Source: Sycobia sp. Sy_11
Lineage: Eukaryota > Arthropoda > Insecta > Hymenoptera > Epichrysomallidae
DNA length: 64,000 nt
Assembly: GCA_018907035.1 (NCBI GenBank)
Contig: JACCIC010000004.1
Coordinates: forward strand, 1,493,001-1,557,000
Reading direction: 5' to 3'
The notes beneath the pieces were generated by a model. It worked only from the letters and a program-made list of their open reading frames with translations. It made no database searches and had not been told where the DNA came from. Numbering within the stretch: position 1 is the stretch's first letter; each line of letters starts with the position of its first letter. Below are positions 59,400 to 64,000 of the stretch, in pieces. Made by a program: the position numbers and the translations under genes.

Positions 59400-59890
59400 C
59401 CAAAATGGATCCAGGTTTCATAAACCGTTTAACGCTTCAACTGCTGGAGCAATAAACAACCAACATGGATCCACCCGTTGCTGTTCTAACTGGTGGCGGT
59501 AAGTTGGACCCAATCTGGGCACAAACAGACTTCCAGGTTGGAGCCAACCGGTGCTCGGCAATTCATGTTATCTGGATATTTCCCTGTTTTAACACTTTAC
59601 ATACCAATGGGAATTACAGGTTTTACTAACTGCATCTCAGCAAGTAATATATTACGTGATAAAGTGTAGTCAGTACAAAACTGTAATTTTTTAGTAAAAT
59701 TACTTCAGTATTACTTGCTGAAGTGCAGTTAGTAAAAAACTGTAATTCCCATTGATTCATGAAGTATTGAAATAGGGACATAGTAGTATGCAAAAAACTA
59801 TTACAATCATGGTTGAAACTGTTGTGACATCTGTATGTACGGGTAGAAACGTACTTCGGAGTTTTGACACTTGTTATATGGGTTTACGCT
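59400..59890 (+). repeat. Older repeat, right copy, interrupted by a MITE
   Basis: Matches 56,505-56,790 in opposite orientation. The match is clear at 59,563-59,578 and 59,781-59,872, and weaker to the left (CCAACTGCTGGAG-type strings). Confidence 0.65.
59579..59780. mobile_element. 202-bp foldback MITE with TA target site
   Basis: The arms of about 80 bp are inverted: the outer part is TTTCCCTGTTTTAACAC and its relative, the inner part is AATGGGAATTACAG and AACTGCA...CAGCAAGTAATA. TA flanks both ends (59,577-59,578 and 59,781-59,782). The copy of the surrounding repeat at 56,505 shows the uninterrupted site. Confidence 0.88.
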
Positions 59891-60235
59891 TCTATCCTTA
59901 TCTATATTCGTTGACAAGGTGGAGCACGAAATGTATACGTTATAATCAGTTTTATTTATTTATTAGATTATTTAAATTCATACAATTAAATAACTATAAA
60001 AATTTTAAAACATGCTTGTATTATACGCATACTTGATTTAAATATTTTGCTTTTTATATTTAACAGAATTATATAAATTTTTAAAAATCATAACTATATA
60101 TATTTAATTCATTAATATTAGGTTAGCATTTAATAAAATTAAATTAAAAAATTTTTATATTCATTTAATTCTATGAAATGAAATCATCTAATTAACGAAT
60201 AAAACTGATTACAAAGTATACATTTTGGACTCTAG

Positions 60236-60320
60236 CTCGTCCCTTATAAGTAATTGTACTCGATTGTCCATAATAAAAACTATTAAAATTCGTTTGAAAT
60301 CTTTTTAAAAAAGTCTTTAA
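60236..60320 (-). repeat. Repeat arm, inverted relative to 55,291-55,376
   Basis: Partner of the arm at 55,291. No other part of the two flanks is clearly shared. Confidence 0.8.
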
Positions 60321-60324
60321 GAAT

Positions 60325-61200
60325 CAAATTAACTATGGAAATATTTTACCAGAAAATATCATTTAACAATCTTTTATTAAATAAATTTTATCACTTTATA
60401 TAATACTATTCCACGTGGATTTGTCTAATTTGAATTATACTACATCATAATATATTATGTTAAATTGGTACATAAATTAGGTATATTATACTGCCAAGAA
60501 AAGTAATGGAACACTATATTATTTCCTCGTAACGATATAGTTAGATATAAGTAAAATTTTACCTACTACCCCCCCCCTCTGGGACGTATAGAGGTAGGTG
60601 CGTGTCGCACCTCGAGCATAAAGTTTTCAACACCGACAGTACTCGGGCTGCGTAACGGGTATGGGGCTCACGCGGAAATCTAGCGTTGCAAGCATATATT
60701 GAGGGCGACGTTTTTTGCGTGGTAGTTACTTATTAAATGAATCAGTAAAGGAGCAAAAATTATTGTTTGGCTTTTTTCTTAACCCATTTATGTAACGATT
60801 TTATAAATTAAATAATAACTAGTGAAATTAATAAAAATCATCCTCTTTTTATTGTTTTTTCCTTCCAGGCCGACGCAGTCCCTTGTGATACACAGAAAAG
60901 GTGAAATAAAATTGAAATATTTGTTTTGTGCGCAAATTACAAATAAATAATTTTAAAAAATTTCGCCGTATTACAATTGATATCACTAGTAGCGACACCA
61001 GCTGTTCAACGGGGTTGAATGCAAATGGACGTAATCAGCTGCTTGCTGCAATAAAGTCAGCGGAAGGATGTCCCAGTAAGTGACCAGTAAGTAATAATAT
61101 TGTTTCATGCACCAGCTGCTCAATCTCAGGTAAAGTTCCGCTAGCCTGTGAAAATTATACATAAAAGAGGACAGAAAGACTACGGGCTAAATCATTACTA
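60325..61200. other. Intergenic DNA, unassigned
   Basis: AT-rich with a GC-richer patch (60,570-60,730) starting in a C run. No gene or named repeat. Confidence 0.4.
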
Positions 61201-61207
61201 GATTTCT

Positions 61208-62325
61208 ATGCTACTGTTTGAAAAGAAATTATATATTTAAAGTTAGCTTAGGAAATGTACGCTCGGGTGCAATAAATAAACTCACACTGTAGAAATTAGT
61301 TACGGTAAAAATTTATTATTAAATATATTTATAATAAATAAAATTTATTATAAAAAACCTCCACTCAATGAGTGGAGGAAAAAGCCGTTAAATATCAATA
61401 ATCACACGATAAAATGTGTCAGTATGTAAAGGTAAAATAATCACGCTTTTACATGGATAATGCTGTAACGGCCGCTACAAAATATGCTCTAAAAATACTC
61501 TATACATTTACACACATACGTTACTCACACTATATTCTAGGTAATCGAATACATTCTGCGTAAGCAAGGCTGCCGTAACTCGCTCTATTACGGCAGGTGA
61601 GGCTGGGTGGGGAAGGAGCGTTCCGCAATTGCCTTCTGCTCTGCGTTGCGGCCCCACTCCTCGGGGACAGGTACAGCCTTTGCCGCAACGGCAACCACTA
61701 GGCCCAAATGCCGTAGGGACTCTCCTCGGAGATGAGCAAGGGAAAATCTCCAAAAGGCCGACAAATGCCCTGTCCCGCTGATACACCACTTCACACGTAC
61801 ACTGTTACGCGCGCACTTAAATATCTAGATATACACGCGATTTACATAAATACGTACGCAATATTTATACTAAATAACTTATAAATAGATTATTAACCGC
61901 GCAAGATTAACATCTTCAAGAAGTAAAAAATAGAGAAGAAAGCGAAGTGCTCTGCTCGACGACTAAATAGGAATTGACCATCACTCAAAATCCTGATGGC
62001 AATTGTAAAGGGAAAAGCAAAACCAGCGCTACATCTCAATCCGAGACGTATAATTGGGTCCCAGATGCGATCGCTCTTGACGCAGACACAATAAATTTGC
62101 GCCTTCTAAACAGAAAACGCACAGAACGCGCAAGTGGCCGCCATACGCACACCTTTCGATCGCCCATGGTCCTTGTTCATACTAACCATCCTTCGGTTCA
62201 GAGGCCATCGCATCTCGCTTTCTACAATTGTCTCAATAAAGCAATTTAAAGCTTCATCTGCTCTTTTCTTCTACAAGCTGCCTTGCTTAAGACAGAAAGG
62301 CCATAAATGTCTACATATATACATA
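61208..62325. repeat. Direct repeat, copy 1 (about 1.1 kb)
   Basis: Aligns with 62,971-63,925 over its length at roughly 75 percent. Shared blocks include GAGCAAGGGAAAATCTCC, CCTGTCCCGCTGATACACCA and CTCAATAAAGCAATTT. It ends in a (TACA)-type microsatellite, as does copy 2. A minus-strand frame (61,789-61,508) starting MVYQRDR is also present in copy 2. Retroelement terminal region or 3' end is possible. Confidence 0.85.
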
Positions 62326-62485
62326 GATATAGACACACATACCTACATACGCATGTATATATACACATACATACATATATACGACACACGCCCACACAAA
62401 CACATACAACGCATACATACACATAGATACATCTATATATATACCCATATATACATATACGCGCATACATATACATACGTAATTC
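62310..62485. repeat. (TACA/CATA)n imperfect microsatellite
   Basis: A long run of alternating CATA, TATA and CACA units that generates spurious frames on both strands. Confidence 0.9.
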
Positions 62486-62489
62486 CTGT

Positions 62490-62970
62490 ATTCTCGAACA
62501 GCTACTAATCGTCATTTATTAACATCATAAAAATAATTTACTTTTGTCAACAAACAAAAAACTTTCTGCGGGTATTCCACACCGTAACGTGCCGACTCCG
62601 TCGCCGTGAGACTTGACCACAGCCAAGATGGCATGTACTTACCTCGGAATTCTTTAGCTATCGGGTAGAATGGTGTGTTGCTTCGGGTCCATCTAGAGAA
62701 AGGCTGCCTTTCATCGTCAGCTCTTCTTCGCAGTCTCCTGGTTTCACATGCTCCCTTTTCTCTTTTATTCAGCGTACTTCCTCATCTCTTTCCTTTCGTG
62801 GTGCTACCGTTAGCGGCGTCAAATACAAAACTCAATAATTTCATATAGCGTTTGGATGATGCACAAATGTATAACAATGCGAAAAAAATAATACATATAA
62901 AACAAACTATTTTTCCCCTTTTTTGTAAAGTTACTAAAAAAAAAATTATTCCTTTAATTAGTTTAAATTA
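62490..62970. other. Unique spacer between the two direct repeats
   Basis: Mixed composition with a pyrimidine-rich part at 62,700-62,800. A good minus-strand splice donor string (GAG|GTAAGTAC, near 62,640) is present, but no exon is recognised. Confidence 0.35.
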
Positions 62971-63925
62971 TATGCACTATTGTTTGAAAAGAAATTAGAT
63001 ATTTTGAGTTAGATTAGGAAATGTATATTCGGGTGTAATAAAATAAACTCATACAATGAAAATTAGATACAGTAAAATATTAAGTTTATGCATTTATAAT
63101 TTTTGACGGCCGTCACACAAAATACTCTTAATTTCTAAACACACACATACGTTACTCAGACTATATTCTATGTACTCTGTCTCACTCTACGCAAGTAAGG
63201 CTGCCGTACCTCACTATTACAGCAGGTGAGACTGGATGGGGAAGGAGTTTCTTTCCGCATTTTCTTCCTGCGTTGCGGCCCCAAATCCTGGGGTGCGGAT
63301 ACAACCTTGACCACTACGACAGTCACTAGGCACAAGTGCCGCAGGGAAGCTCCTCGGAGGTGAGCAAGGGAAAATCTCCAGAAGGCCGACAGTTAGCCTG
63401 TCCCGCTGATACACCACTTTACACGTACAGAGTTACGCGCGTACACTTCCATATGCATTTATAAACGCAATTTACTTAAATATGAACGCGATATTTATAT
63501 TAAATTACTTATTATTCGATTATTATATTACTTATTATTAAGCGCGCAAGATTAAAATCTTCTAAACGCTGAAACTACAGAAGAAACAAAACTAAATAAA
63601 GTGCTCTGCCTGAAGACTGAATTCAAATTATCTATAACTCAAAAATACCCTAATGGCAATAGTGAGTGAAAAGGGAAAACAGCACTCTGTTTGAACCCCA
63701 GACGTATAGTTGAAGAACGCGCAAGTGGTGGCCATACGCGCACCTCTCGAACGCTCATGGTGCTTGTTCGTACCGGCCACCCTCCGGTTCACAGGTCACC
63801 GCATCCCGCTTTCTATAATAGCCTCAATAAAGCAATTTCAAGCTTCATTTTCCCTTTTCTTCTTCATGCTGTCTTTCTTAAAAAAGTGAGACAATAAATA
63901 TCTACATATTTACATAAATATATAT
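62971..63925. repeat. Direct repeat, copy 2 (about 0.95 kb)
   Basis: Diverged partner of copy 1 with a shorter middle. The minus-strand frame at 63,417-63,217 again starts MVYQRDR and keeps GLLEIFPCS. Confidence 0.85.
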
Positions 63926-64000
63926 ATATATATATATACACATACACGAATTATTTACATATCATGGGATAACCATTAAACAAAGATAAAAACAATATTT

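Noticed and set aside
62640..62800. Possible minus-strand first exon ending in GAG|GTAAGT
   Set aside because: One good donor string is expected by chance at this scale, and no coding or partner exon was found.

Overview
The window looks like nuclear DNA of an insect, most likely a hymenopteran (an ant or a relative). The grounds are strong A+T bias, many (TA)n, (CT)n and (GT)n microsatellites, spliced genes with GT-AG introns, and a dense load of DNA transposons, Helitrons and non-LTR fragments. The species is not determined. Three host genes are supported exon by exon, with every intron phase agreeing: a muscle tropomyosin of the Tm2 type (+ strand, 25,367-32,835, 284 aa), a short-chain dehydrogenase/reductase of the SDR16C type (+, 43,670-45,675, 306 aa), and symplekin (- strand, 52,374-46,401, 1,115 aa). 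The last two are convergent, with 3' ends less than 1 kb apart.

Positions 1-9,760 are a graveyard of mobile DNA. They hold a broken protein-primed-type B-family DNA polymerase (1-760), an intact mauritiana-type mariner with a full transposase (1,023-2,308), three different tandem repeats (2,360-3,850), remnants of virus-like capsid and accessory genes of the Polinton/Maverick or adintovirus kind (4,440-8,600), a decayed second mariner (5,294-6,456), a 600-bp TTAA-flanked foldback element sitting inside a capsid-like gene (6,951-7,550), and the 3' end of a non-LTR retrotransposon. Positions 9,760-25,360 are mostly AT-rich non-coding DNA. GC-rich blocks edged by (CT)n/(GA)n tracts lie at 15.6-21.3 kb and may contain non-coding first exons of the tropomyosin gene, because its first coding exon is preceded by a splice acceptor. 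Two near-full-length non-autonomous Helitrons of one family (about 758 bp) lie at 12.6 kb and inside a tropomyosin intron.

Between tropomyosin and the SDR gene (33.4-43.6 kb) are a decayed R1-like reverse transcriptase, a 188-bp tandem duplication, a foldback repeat, a pair of adjacent hairpins sharing the same loop, and a 1.8-kb element with inverted repeats of about 240 bp. Beyond symplekin (52.4-64 kb) are several small inverted-repeat elements, GC-rich repeats, an inverted pair of older repeats, one of which gives an 'empty site' for a 202-bp MITE, and a diverged direct repeat of about 1 kb.

The most interesting single result is that the SDR gene keeps an intact frame and gene structure but has lost three of the four catalytic residues (Asn to Ser, Tyr to Leu, Lys to Gln). 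It therefore looks like a pseudoenzyme. I found no convincing new multi-gene system. The cluster of virus-like remnants is the nearest to one.
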